The notes under the pieces are model-generated. The model saw only the letters and a program-made list of their open reading frames with translations, did not search any database and was not told the origin of the DNA. A DNA stretch of 64,000 bases from DP-36 sp036004365 (GTDB lineage Bacteria > Desulfobacterota > Binatia > UBA9968): contig DASYRN010000030.1 in the NCBI GenBank assembly GCA_036004365.1, positions 1 to 64,000 of the forward strand, in the 5' to 3' direction. Of the stretch, positions 49,643 to 58,122 are shown one piece after another. Positions within the stretch are counted from its first letter, which is position 1; every line of letters begins with the position of its first letter. A program made the translations under genes and the position numbers.

Positions 49643-49764
49643 GCCGTGGCGAGAAGTGTCGCATCGCTGCGTTCTCGGTCGTCGGGCATCCTCAACGTAC
49701 TAACCACGTACGCTTCCGGTGCCCTCCTCTCTCGGGCCTTGCGCTGCTCGCTTCTCGCCACGGC
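49643..49764. repeat. ~122-bp structured repeat, copy 1
   Basis: The element begins with GCCGTGGCGAGAAG and ends with its exact reverse complement. The inner part (CTGCGTTCTCGGTCGTCGGG, ACCACGTACGCTTCCGG, GCCCTCCTC) is nearly identical to copy 2 at 51311-51434, and it contains the small dyad CGTAC/GTACG. It lies directly after the TRAP large permease stop. Confidence 0.8.
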
Positions 49765-49830
49765 AAATGGCTGGACTTGGCGGAAGTCACACTTCGAATT
49801 GTAGAGACATATGTGGCCTTTTGTTTTGCA

Positions 49831-49938
49831 CGTCATTCCCATGAAAGCGGGAATCCGGAGTCTCTCTCATACCTGGACTCCCGGCTTCAGCCTTAGGCTG
49901 ATCCGTCCGAAGCCCTGTGGCGGATCCGCGGGAGTGAC
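49831..49938. repeat. REP/dRS3-like palindromic repeat
   Basis: GTCATTCCC-ATGAAAGC-GGGAATCC is the typical core of the widespread proteobacterial GTCATTCCCGCG-type repeat. It is followed by TGGACTCCCGG and closed by GCGGGAGTGAC, with an inner CAGCC/GGCTG hairpin. It occupies the gap before the amidase gene. Confidence 0.6.
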
Positions 49939-49968
49939 TATCTCTCTCTCCACCTACAGGAAACAGTG

Positions 49969-51309
49969 ATGGACTTGACAAATCTTCACATGCTCTCTGC
50001 GTCGGACGCGGCGCGTCTGATCCGTGACGGCGCCATCAGCTCTGAGCAGTTGGTTGAAGCGTGCTTGGCGCGGGTGCGCGAGATGGACGAGCAAGTGCAG
50101 GCCTGGGCGTTTCTTGATCCGGATCACGCCTTAACACAAGCGCGCGCGGCCGATGAGTTACGCCTCTCCGGACGACCTATCGGTCTGCTGCATGGCGTAC
50201 CCGTCGGTATCAAGGACATCTTCGACACCGCCGACATGCCGACCGAGAACGGTTCCGTGCTCCACCTGGGGCGCACGCCCTCCCGTGACGCAACCGTGGT
50301 CGCAATGTTACGCGGCGCCGGCGCAGTGATTATGGGTAAGACTGTAACGACGGAATTTGCTTACTTCGGGCCCGGCAAGACGCGCAACCCGCACAACCCC
50401 GAGCACACGCCGGGCGGTTCTTCAAGCGGCTCGGCCGCGGCCGTGGCCGCCGGCATGGTTTCGCTCGCACTCGGCAGCCAGACGAACGGCTCGGTCATTC
50501 GCCCGGCGGCGTTTTGCGGCGTTCTCGGTTTCAAACCAACCTACGGACTGATTCCGCGTTATGGAATACTCACCCTATCCCGGACGCTCGATCACGTTGG
50601 ACTGTTCGCGCGCACGGTCGAGGACATCGCGTTGCTGGCGGAGCAACTCGTCGGGTACGACGAGCACGATCCCGACACGCGGCCGCGCGCGCGCATCCCA
50701 TTCGTCGAGGTGGCGGCCGAAGAGCCGCCGCTGCCGCCGATGTTCGCGTTCATGAAGACGCCGTACTGGGAGAGCGCAGACGAGGAGACGAAAGAAGGGT
50801 TCGCGGAGCTCATCGAGCAGTTGGGCGATCGTGTCGAGGAGATTGAGCTCTTCCCATCGGCGGCTGAGGCGTGGGAGTGGCATCGCATAATTATGGAAGC
50901 CGAGATGGCGGCGAATCTCGAGCCGGAGTGGGAACGGGGCCGCGACCGGTTGTCAGAATCGCTGCGGGCGCAGATCGAACGCGGCCGAAAAGTGAGCGCG
51001 CTCGATTACCAGCGCGCGGTCGCCCAGATTCGACCGATTCACGAGAGTTTTTTAGAGCTGTTCGAGCAGCGCTATGACGCGATCCTGACCCCGGCCGCTC
51101 CGGGCACCGCGCCCAAGGGTCTTGCCTCGACTGGGGACCCCTCATTCTGCACCTTGTGGACGCTTTGTGGAATGCCGGCCATAAGCCTGCCGCTTCTGCA
51201 AAGCGTGAGCGGTCTGCCGCTCGGCGTTCAGCTCATCGGCCCGCGCGATGGCGATGCGCGCCTTCTGCGCACCGCGCGATGGTTGGCCGCCCAGGTCGCG
51301 ACCGGCTGA
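49969..51309 (+). CDS. amidase (amidase-signature family)
   Basis: The 446-residue enzyme carries the Ser-cisSer-Lys triad: Lys in VPVGIKDIFDT (about residue 80), the Gly-Ser-rich block GGSSSGSAAAVAAGMVSLALGSQTNGSVIRPAAFCG (about 152-187) with cis-Ser and nucleophile Ser. It hydrolyses an amide, or is a non-discriminating GatA-like protein; without gatB/gatC and with this length a free-standing amidase is likely. GTG at 49966 directly before the ATG is an alternative start. High G+C like the TRAP genes. Bracketed by two copies of the 122-bp repeat. It may act on a compound imported by the TRAP system (inference). Confidence 0.92.
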   Translation: MDLTNLHMLSASDAARLIRDGAISSEQLVEACLARVREMDEQVQAWAFLDPDHALTQARAADELRLSGRPIGLLHGVPVGIKDIFDTADMPTENGSVLHLGRTPSRDATVVAMLRGAGAVIMGKTVTTEFAYFGPGKTRNPHNPEHTPGGSSSGSAAAVAAGMVSLALGSQTNGSVIRPAAFCGVLGFKPTYGLIPRYGILTLSRTLDHVGLFARTVEDIALLAEQLVGYDEHDPDTRPRARIPFVEVAAEEPPLPPMFAFMKTPYWESADEETKEGFAELIEQLGDRVEEIELFPSAAEAWEWHRIIMEAEMAANLEPEWERGRDRLSESLRAQIERGRKVSALDYQRAVAQIRPIHESFLELFEQRYDAILTPAAPGTAPKGLASTGDPSFCTLWTLCGMPAISLPLLQSVSGLPLGVQLIGPRDGDARLLRTARWLAAQVATG

Positions 51310-51310
51310 C

Positions 51311-51434
51311 CGCCGGCGCGATAAGCGGCGCATCCCTGCGTTCTCGGTCGTCGGGCATCCTCAGCGTAGCAACCACGTACGCTTCCGGCGCCCTCCTCAC
51401 TCGGGCCTTGGGCTGCTTGCTTCTCGCGCCGGCG
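51311..51434. repeat. ~122-bp structured repeat, copy 2
   Basis: CGCCGGCGCGATAAG at the left end pairs with CTTCTCGCGCCGGCG at the right end (one mismatch). These end sequences differ from copy 1 but differ together, so pairing is preserved. The inside is almost identical to copy 1. The element starts one base after the amidase stop. The rest of the gap to 51621 shows no gene. Confidence 0.8.
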
Positions 51435-51621
51435 AATCCCCGCTTTGACCGGCGATATACGTTGCCTAACTTCGTTTATCGCCCTTCGCTCTCCCTGCGG
51501 CGTAACATCTCAAGTACGCCTCATTCGGCTCGGGGCTCGCGCCTCGTTGTGCTCGTTTCTTGGCCCGGCACTTTCCTGGGCGGGGGAGTGGCGCCAGATT
51601 GACCGTCCGGAATAATTTTAG

Positions 51622-52263
51622 CTAATATCTTACTTCCTTCACTGTAGGGGATTTGAGGAGTTTTTCTAGTAGGGGGTTGTGCCGAGCTTTTCTCCCCGAA
51701 AGTGTTATCTCGTAGAAATAACGGTTATCGGACTTCACTTGCTTACTGCTTAGTACTTTTAATTCGCATGAATCGAGTGCGAGGCCCAATTCTCTGACCG
51801 CTTCATCTTCGGTCGACAATATCACATGGTAGGTCCTGGTAGTGTGGAATCGGTCTACTAGATTCTCGAATTTCCGGAATAAAAAGAGAATAGTCAAGGC
51901 CAGGGCAGTTCCTATAGCACTTATTCCATAATAGCCAGCCCCGATCCCCATCCCTATGGAAGCGACAAACCAAATTGTGGCGGCTGTCGTAAGTCCCAGA
52001 ACAGCCTCTCCACGTCGTATGATAGCTCCTGCACCTAAAAAGCCTATGCCCGATACAATTTGCGCGGCAATGCGCGATGAGTCAGTTCCAGGAATAGTTC
52101 CAATCTTTAAGGAGAAGATGGTGAAAAGCGTTGAGCCAACACAGATCAGCGTATTTGTCCTGAAACCTGCTGGCTTATCATAGAGCTCCCTCTCCCACCC
52201 TATGATCCCTCCCAAAAGAAGAGCGAATAAAAGCTTAACTAGATCGTCTGCGTCTACCAGCAT
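51622..52263 (-). CDS. MgtC/SapB family membrane protein
   Basis: The 213-residue protein has four or five helices with the MgtC signature: LLFALLLGGIIGWERELYDKPAGFRTNTLICVGSTLFTIFSL, RIAAQIVSGIGFLGAGAIIRRGEAVLGLTTAATIWFVASIGMGIGAGYY. A soluble ACT-like C-terminal domain of about 80 residues follows. MgtC-type proteins adjust ATP synthase/phosphate or Mg homeostasis in pathogens; in free-living bacteria the role is unclear. Strong membership in the family. Confidence 0.93.
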   Translation of the reverse strand: MLVDADDLVKLLFALLLGGIIGWERELYDKPAGFRTNTLICVGSTLFTIFSLKIGTIPGTDSSRIAAQIVSGIGFLGAGAIIRRGEAVLGLTTAATIWFVASIGMGIGAGYYGISAIGTALALTILFLFRKFENLVDRFHTTRTYHVILSTEDEAVRELGLALDSCELKVLSSKQVKSDNRYFYEITLSGRKARHNPLLEKLLKSPTVKEVRY

Positions 52264-52439
52264 GGTTTTTAATAATACAAGATTCTCGAATCCGGGTAAA
52301 AACCGTATGTCGAACCGGCTTTATGATCAAAACTGCTTCCGTCAAAATTGGATCCGGCCACAGGGTGGAGATCCGCGTGCTCTATCTTCTTGTCTTCCGC
52401 TTAGCCTCCCCTTTTGATTATCCTGTCTTCGTTTATAGG

Positions 52440-53294
52440 CTATTGCCGTTTCATTTGTCCAGAAGGAAACTCTTGTTGAAGGCGCCTGGCTTGAACCCGC
52501 TCGATGAAGTTCTTCAAGACGGCAAAATAGGGGTCGCCTCCGACGATATAGGTATCGTTATGATGTGCGCCGCGAATCGTATAAAACTCTTTGGGCTCGG
52601 GAGCTGCCTCAAAGACCTTCCCGCCCTGAGAAAAGGGGACGACTTCATCCTGGTCGCCGTGGAGAACAAGGAGCGGGACATTGATTTTCTTGACCTTCTC
52701 AATTGTGTCATAGCGGGTGCGGAGAAAAGATCCGATTGGGAGAAGCGGGAAAGCTGCCCGGGCCATCTCCCTAACAGACACGAAGGGAGACTCCAGAATA
52801 AGAGCCAGGCACTCTTCGCGTGTAGCTAACTCGGCTGCCACGGCTGCGCCCAAGGAGCGGCCGAAGAGAACGATCTTTTTGGAATCGATATCGCTTCTAG
52901 AGCGCAGGTACCGAAGTGCCGCTTCCGCGTCTCTGTAAGTTCCTTCCTCGGAGATTCTCCCCTCACTCCGACCATAGCCTCGGTAGTCGAAAATGAAGAT
53001 GTTCAGGCCCACTTTTTCGTGCAGGAGCTTGATGTTCTCTACTCGGTGGCTAATATTGCCCGCGTTGCCGTGAGACCAGAGCATCGTGATGGTCGAGGCC
53101 TGTGACGGGACAAACCAACCGTTCAGCCGGACTCCATCGCTGGTAAAAAAAAAGATATCTTCGAATGGAAGCCCGACCTGCCTTGGAGTTATCTCAATCC
53201 TAGAAGCGGGATAAAAGATAAATCTTTCCTCTATTAAACATCCCCAGAAGAATAACGGGCCGAGCGCCGCCAGAATAGATCCGGCTTTAGTCAT
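52440..53294 (-). CDS. alpha/beta hydrolase, probably lipoprotein/membrane-anchored
   Basis: The 284-residue protein belongs to the BAAT/Bem46-like serine hydrolases. It shows MLWSHGNAGNISHRVENIKLL (oxyanion), FIFDYRGYGRSEG, nucleophile Ser in LFGRSLGAAVAAE (about residue 142), Asp in LVLHGDQDEVVPF and His in RGAHHND. The N-terminus has a hydrophobic segment with FFWGC, possibly a lipobox. The frame continues upstream to 53354, but the ATG at 53294 begins the signal-like segment. Substrate unknown. Confidence 0.88.
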   Translation of the reverse strand: MTKAGSILAALGPLFFWGCLIEERFIFYPASRIEITPRQVGLPFEDIFFFTSDGVRLNGWFVPSQASTITMLWSHGNAGNISHRVENIKLLHEKVGLNIFIFDYRGYGRSEGRISEEGTYRDAEAALRYLRSRSDIDSKKIVLFGRSLGAAVAAELATREECLALILESPFVSVREMARAAFPLLPIGSFLRTRYDTIEKVKKINVPLLVLHGDQDEVVPFSQGGKVFEAAPEPKEFYTIRGAHHNDTYIVGGDPYFAVLKNFIERVQARRLQQEFPSGQMKRQ

Positions 53295-53354
53295 CGTTAG
53301 GGTCGCAAGAGGGGGAAATTTAAGGACGGAAATTGTTCGCTTCGATTCTGACAC

Positions 53355-53873
53355 TCAGTGTTTGTGTTCTTCTCGCAGCTTCCACTCCAGGCCGTCGATG
53401 ATGCATTCGACGCTGGCCTGAAGAATGTCTTCGGCGACACCGACGGTTCCCCATCTTTCCCGGCCGTCGGAAAATATTCCCAGCACGCGAACCGGCCCGC
53501 CCGCCCCTTTTTCTTCTTCGTCCATAACCGGCTCCCCGTGGTGCAACAAGCGAACATCGAATTCTTCCAAACGCACTTCGGAGAGCTGAGGATAGTGTTT
53601 TTCCAAGACCTTGCGCATCGCATTGTCGACAGCATGGACGGGCCCTCGACCGCTTGCTGCCACCAGCTCCTCTTCTCCGAAGATCTCGATCAAGACGGAT
53701 GCCTCGGTCGTGTTTGCTACTTCCATGGCTTGGAAGTCCACTTGATCGTCGATCCTGCACTTGAGGACCTTGAAGGGCTTCAGATAGTCTTCCCTCTTCC
53801 GGATTGCAGCGAGCTCGAAAGAGGCCCATGCGCCATCCAAGCGGAAGAAATCCTCTCTGAGGTCTCTTGCCAT
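53355..53873 (-). CDS. free-standing LeuA/CimA regulatory (allosteric) domain protein
   Basis: The 172-residue protein corresponds to the C-terminal dimerisation/regulatory domain of 2-isopropylmalate or citramalate synthase. It shows EELVAASGRGPVHAVDNAMRKVLEKHYPQLSEVRLEEFDVRLL, RVLGIFSDGRERWGTVGVAEDILQASVECIIDGLEWKL. No catalytic HMGL-like barrel is encoded upstream. It is either a truncated remnant of citramalate synthase or a stand-alone regulatory subunit. The frame is intact and well conserved, with AAGGGGG upstream of the ATG, which favours a functional gene. Confidence 0.7.
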   Translation of the reverse strand: MARDLREDFFRLDGAWASFELAAIRKREDYLKPFKVLKCRIDDQVDFQAMEVANTTEASVLIEIFGEEELVAASGRGPVHAVDNAMRKVLEKHYPQLSEVRLEEFDVRLLHHGEPVMDEEEKGAGGPVRVLGIFSDGRERWGTVGVAEDILQASVECIIDGLEWKLREEHKH

Positions 53874-54039
53874 AGACACCCCCTTTTATTTTAAAGGGCG
53901 CGCACCTGCTAAGAGTATAAAGCGTGCCCATTATATCTCCGTCCCATAAAATGGCTAGAGGAAAAGCCCTGCTTCAGGGAGCCTGAACCTGCGAGGATTC
54001 TTTTCAAGAACCCCTAAGTTTGGTAATATTGACGTTGTT

Positions 54040-54609
54040 ATGGAAAAAAGGACTTTGAGCGACCAATTACAGGCTTTCTTCTACAACTTAACCTGCCAAA
54101 GCTTCTGGCAACTTGGCATCAATGATGCCACGGTAGCGCGCTATGTCGCGGATGTTTTGGCTGATTTCGCCCGCACGGACAGGCTCTATCGGATTCGGTC
54201 TCGTGCCGGGAAAAAGCTCGACAATGTCGTGGAAATCTTGGCGGAGACGCGACCTGAAACCATGAGGGAAAACCGCTTGCTTCAGGAAAGAGCGCTGCGG
54301 AAATACCTTGGGGATTATGCCCTATTTATGAGCGGTATCTTTCGCTCCTATGTCGAGGGCAAGGGCTTTCTCGATTACTATCTCCGGGAAGGGAGTCGCT
54401 CTTACTGGACTGTCTCTGAGCTTGATCTGTCTCTGTACCGCACGGGGTTTATTCTCTTTCAAGACCTCTCAAAGAAGTTTGAATACTATTCGGGAGCTCT
54501 CGACTATATGCGCAAGGCCTACTTTGTCCCAGATCCCGGAGAGGATCCCTTTGCGGGCTTCTTAAAGAAGATCGAAGGCTGGGTCAAAGTCAATCTGGTC
54601 GAAAACTAA
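54040..54609 (+). CDS. conserved hypothetical protein
   Basis: The 189-residue protein is mostly helical, with no signal peptide. It shows TCQSFWQLGINDATVARYVADVLADFART, RALRKYLGDYALFMSGIFRSYVEGKGFLDYYLREGSRSYWTVSELD and FEYYSGALDYMRKAYF. I do not recognise a family. The FFYNLTCQSF/FEYYSGALDYMR pattern looks like a compact bundle with possible redox or ligand role, but nothing can be assigned. It is co-directional with mltG 41 bp downstream. Confidence 0.75.
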   Translation: MEKRTLSDQLQAFFYNLTCQSFWQLGINDATVARYVADVLADFARTDRLYRIRSRAGKKLDNVVEILAETRPETMRENRLLQERALRKYLGDYALFMSGIFRSYVEGKGFLDYYLREGSRSYWTVSELDLSLYRTGFILFQDLSKKFEYYSGALDYMRKAYFVPDPGEDPFAGFLKKIEGWVKVNLVEN

Positions 54610-54649
54610 TCTGACTCGTCGCTTATTCCCCCCTCGGAATCTCGGGAGC

Positions 54650-55669
54650 ATGGAAGCCGTGAAATATTTTGTTCTCACGCTTCTCTTTCTCTTGCTTTCG
54701 TCGTTGCTTCTTTTCGGCTTTGTCCTGGTTTTCATCTTTTCTCCTCAGCAACAAAAACCGCAAAGCGTCGAGGTAAAAGTAGAACGAGGCGAGCCCTTCT
54801 CTTCCGTCGTGCGGAACCTGAAGGATCGCGGGGTGATCCAAAACGAAAGACTTTTCTCACTTTGGGCCCGTCTTTGGGCCACTGACAGGCAGATTCACTG
54901 GGGTCTTTATCGCTTCGAACTCCCCCTGTCTCTTCAGGAGATCCTGGACCAGATGCGGTTGGGTAGAGGGGTCTTTTATCGCGTGACGATTCGCGAGGGG
55001 TTGACCCTAAAAGAGATCGCCGATCTCCTCGAAAAGGAAGGGGTTGCCAAGAGGGACCAATTCCTCAAGGACGCCTCGGATCCCGGGCTTCTCAGTCACG
55101 CCGGACTTGCGGCTGACGGATTCGAGGGGTACCTGTTTCCGGATACCTACTATTTCACGCCCTTTGTCACGGAGAGAGAGATTCTGGTGACGATGACGAC
55201 GCAGTTCCGCCGCGCGTTTACGTCGGAAATGAGACTTAGAGCGCGCGAGATAGGGCTCAATCTCCACGAGGTCGTAACCTTGGCCTCCTTGATTGAAAAG
55301 GAGGCCGGCGTCGACGAGGAGCGTCCTTTGGTCTCTGCAGTTTTTCATAATCGGTTGAAGAAGAAGATGCTCCTGCAGAGCGATCCCACCGTGATCTATG
55401 GCTTGAAGAACTTCTCCGGTGACTTGACCCGCAAGGATCTTCAAAACCGCAACCCCTACAACACCTACCGCATCCTAGGACTTCCGCCTGCGCCGATTTG
55501 CAGCCCGAGTTTCGCTTCGCTTATGGCGGCGCTCTATCCCGCGCCTGTGCCCTATCTCTATTTTGTGTCGAAAAACGACGGCACCCATCTTTTCTCAGTG
55601 AATTTCAACGAGCACGACCGGGCGGTCAAAGCCTACCAGAGTAAAAGGCGACCTCTGGCCAAGCCATAG
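54650..55669 (+). CDS. mltG: endolytic peptidoglycan transglycosylase MltG (YceG-like)
   Basis: MltG cuts nascent glycan strands in the membrane-proximal space. The 339-residue protein has a single N-terminal helix (about 5-33), a LysM-like region (VKVERGEPFSSVVRNLKDRGVI) and the YceG catalytic domain. The latter has DGFEGYLFPDTYYF near 155, VVTLASLIEKEAGVDEERPLVSAVFHNRL with the catalytic Glu, LLQSDPTVIYGL and the closing NPYNTYRILGLPPAPICSP. Length matches the family. A terminator was not recognised before the next gene. Confidence 0.95.
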   Translation: MEAVKYFVLTLLFLLLSSLLLFGFVLVFIFSPQQQKPQSVEVKVERGEPFSSVVRNLKDRGVIQNERLFSLWARLWATDRQIHWGLYRFELPLSLQEILDQMRLGRGVFYRVTIREGLTLKEIADLLEKEGVAKRDQFLKDASDPGLLSHAGLAADGFEGYLFPDTYYFTPFVTEREILVTMTTQFRRAFTSEMRLRAREIGLNLHEVVTLASLIEKEAGVDEERPLVSAVFHNRLKKKMLLQSDPTVIYGLKNFSGDLTRKDLQNRNPYNTYRILGLPPAPICSPSFASLMAALYPAPVPYLYFVSKNDGTHLFSVNFNEHDRAVKAYQSKRRPLAKP

Positions 55670-55719
55670 AAGTTCGGGGTGCTGTTAGGGTTTGATTCCG
55701 GACGTGTTATAAAGGAAAG

Positions 55720-57081
55720 ATGGAAGTGCAGGCATCGGCAAGAGAGATGGGGCCTCCTGAGCTATTTGTGGATCGTTTATCTCTCCGGCTCAGGCGGCAG
55801 GCTTTTTGGGATCGTTTTCTTGTCCTTTTTCCTCCTCTTTCAGTCCTTTCCTATCTGTCATTCTATCTTGGTCGAGCTGCTTGGTTCGGCCAAGAGGCTC
55901 TCTTCTTTTCAGGAATCGCTCTGGCCGGTATTGCTTTAATTCTCATGGGTTTGCGATTTTTCTTTGGGAAACCCAAAGCCTCCCTTGCGGCGCGGTTCAT
56001 TGACGAGAAAGTAGCCGCCGAGGAACGCTTTCTTACATTGACGACTCTGAGTCCCGCCCATTCTCCTGGTCCCCTGGTGGCCCGGCTGCGGCAAGAAGCG
56101 GCAGCGTTCTTGGATCGCATCGATCTAAGACGAGACTTTCCCTATCGAGTGAAACGCTCCTTCGTTGCTTCGCTGATCGCTTCTTTGGCCGTGATCCTGT
56201 TGTTTCATCTGATTTTACTGGTCGGGGCTTGGTTTGCCCCTCCGATCGCGCCGACGAAAGAGCTGCTCCTATTAAGCGAAAAGTTGGCCCAGGTGCCGCA
56301 CCTCTCTTCCTTAGCTCGGGACATTCAGAGCTTAATAAACAAATTTGAAAATGAAAAACTGTCCGGTGGGGAGAAGCAATCGCTGATCCAAGAGCTGCAG
56401 GAAAAAATAGAGAATCAACTCAAAGTTGAGCCTCAGGAGGACCAAAGTCAGAAGGATCTTCTGAATCAAGCGGGGAATGCGCTCAAAAACTTGGAGCAGG
56501 GCGAAAAGCAAAAGCAGGAGCAGCAGGAAGGAGGGGGGGGAATCACGACCAATCTTCCGGACGAGGGTGAGGGCCAGAAAGAAAAGCAGAGCAAAGGAGG
56601 GGGCGAGGAGGAGCCCCGCGATCCCAGTCTCGCACAGAGCTCAGATGCTAAGGGCGGGCAGAGCGCCCAGGGAGAGACAAAGGAACCGGGCGACGCGCAG
56701 AGAGAAGGGGGAAAGGGTCAAAAGACAGACGATAAGCTTAGAGACGAGAAACAGAAAGGTAAAGATTCAGACATGGCAAAGTCTGAACATGAGGGGAAAG
56801 GGAATGTGAACGAAGAAATTCCCCAAGGGCCTCCTCCCGCGGATCGCTTCCTGAAACCAGGGGAGCAGGGAGAGGGGGGTGTTAAGGGTGCTCGTTTTGT
56901 GACCGTCGAGCTGCCGGAAGCGGAGGCCGAGAGAGCGTCAGGCGCAGGCGGTTCCGCAAAAAGAAAACCGGTTCAGCCCAAGCTTCCGGTCAGCAACGTT
57001 CCTCTGCGCCAGCCGGATTCGCCAGAGGCCTCGGCTGAGAAGCAGCCTTTGCCTTTGGAATACCGTGGGTTGATTCGTTAG
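55720..57081 (+). CDS. membrane protein with low-complexity charged domain (first gene of the MoxR/Bat-like operon)
   Basis: The 453-residue protein has two N-terminal hydrophobic helices (about 35-75), another near 150-172, and a long cytoplasmic or periplasmic region. The latter begins with coiled-coil-like segments (about 190-260) and continues as Glu/Gln/Lys/Gly-rich low complexity (about 260-390). It resembles DUF4175-type proteins that precede moxR in such operons. Function unknown; the close spacing (10 bp) to moxR says it belongs to the complex. Confidence 0.6.
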   Translation: MEVQASAREMGPPELFVDRLSLRLRRQAFWDRFLVLFPPLSVLSYLSFYLGRAAWFGQEALFFSGIALAGIALILMGLRFFFGKPKASLAARFIDEKVAAEERFLTLTTLSPAHSPGPLVARLRQEAAAFLDRIDLRRDFPYRVKRSFVASLIASLAVILLFHLILLVGAWFAPPIAPTKELLLLSEKLAQVPHLSSLARDIQSLINKFENEKLSGGEKQSLIQELQEKIENQLKVEPQEDQSQKDLLNQAGNALKNLEQGEKQKQEQQEGGGGITTNLPDEGEGQKEKQSKGGGEEEPRDPSLAQSSDAKGGQSAQGETKEPGDAQREGGKGQKTDDKLRDEKQKGKDSDMAKSEHEGKGNVNEEIPQGPPPADRFLKPGEQGEGGVKGARFVTVELPEAEAERASGAGGSAKRKPVQPKLPVSNVPLRQPDSPEASAEKQPLPLEYRGLIR

Positions 57082-57091
57082 GCGGAAGGTC

Positions 57092-58078
57092 ATGAAACCA
57101 GAAGAGTTCAAAAAGATATTTTTTTCCCTGGAGGCTGAGGTAAAAAAAATCATTGTCGGCCATGAGGATGTGATCCGCAAGGTTGTTCTCGCGTTCTTTG
57201 CCGGCGGACATGTGTTGCTCGAAGGGGTGCCGGGCCTAGGTAAGACCTTGCTCGTCAAGTCTCTAAGCCGCGCCGTGGGGCTTTCTTTCAAACGCGTTCA
57301 ATTCACGCCGGATCTGATGCCGTCGGATATTGTCGGGACCCAGGTGCTCACGGAAAGCGACGGGCGGAGAGAATTTCAGTTTAAGAAAGGACCGATCTTT
57401 GCCCACGTCGTTTTGGCAGATGAGATCAACCGGGCGACGCCCAAAACCCAGTCGGCGGTTCTCGAAGCGATGGAGGAGCGGCAGGTGACGGTCTTCGGCG
57501 AGACCTTTTCTCTCGAAGCACCCTTTATGGTCCTCGCGACGCAGAATCCAATCGAATTGGAGGGCACCTATCCGCTGCCGGAAGCTCAGCTCGACCGGTT
57601 CTTCTTCAAGCTCCTGGTGAGTCCGCCTGCGCCGAGTGAGTTGGAAGAGATTCTGCGCCGCACGACAGGCGCCGAGGAACATGAGGCTAAACAAGTTCTG
57701 CGCAAGGATGGCGCGCATGTCATCGAAGAGATGCAGCTCTTGCTGCGACAAGTCCTCATAGCGCCTCCTCTGGAGAATTATGTGGTTCGGTTGGTTCATG
57801 CCACGCAGCCGATGGGATCAAAGGGAAGCCCTATCGTCTCCGAGGTCAAAGATTTCCTTCGCTTCGGCTCCAGTCCGCGCGGAGCGCAATCCATGATTTT
57901 GGGCGCGAAAGGGAATGCCTTGGTCGAGGGCAGAGTCAACGTGAGTTATGAGGACATCGAGGCGATGCTCTATCCTTCTTTGCGTCACCGTTTGATTCTC
58001 AATTTCCAAGCGGAAGCAGAAAACGTGAGCGCGGACCAGATTCTGGCGGCGGTCGTCAAAAAGATCCCGCGCGATTAG
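57092..58078 (+). CDS. moxR: MoxR-family AAA+ ATPase
   Basis: The 328-residue ATPase has Walker A LLEGVPGLGKTLLVK, Walker B VVLADEINRATPKTQSAVLEAMEE, sensor I ATQNPIELEGTYPLPEAQLDRF and the RFGSSPRGAQSMI lid. MoxR proteins act as chaperones for VWA-domain partners, for example metallating or assembling enzymes. The partners encoded downstream (DUF58 and VWA proteins) form the usual operon. Immediate neighbours on both sides are spaced by tens of bases. Confidence 0.95.
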   Translation: MKPEEFKKIFFSLEAEVKKIIVGHEDVIRKVVLAFFAGGHVLLEGVPGLGKTLLVKSLSRAVGLSFKRVQFTPDLMPSDIVGTQVLTESDGRREFQFKKGPIFAHVVLADEINRATPKTQSAVLEAMEERQVTVFGETFSLEAPFMVLATQNPIELEGTYPLPEAQLDRFFFKLLVSPPAPSELEEILRRTTGAEEHEAKQVLRKDGAHVIEEMQLLLRQVLIAPPLENYVVRLVHATQPMGSKGSPIVSEVKDFLRFGSSPRGAQSMILGAKGNALVEGRVNVSYEDIEAMLYPSLRHRLILNFQAEAENVSADQILAAVVKKIPRD

Positions 58079-58122
58079 GCTCGGCCGTCTCGAGGTTATT
58101 TTTTTCGCGTGTCATAAGAGTC

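Noticed and set aside
48040..49842. 600-codon antisense frame
   Set aside because: It is a shadow of the large permease; composition is Arg/His/Glu-rich without domains, typical for antisense of G+C-rich coding DNA.
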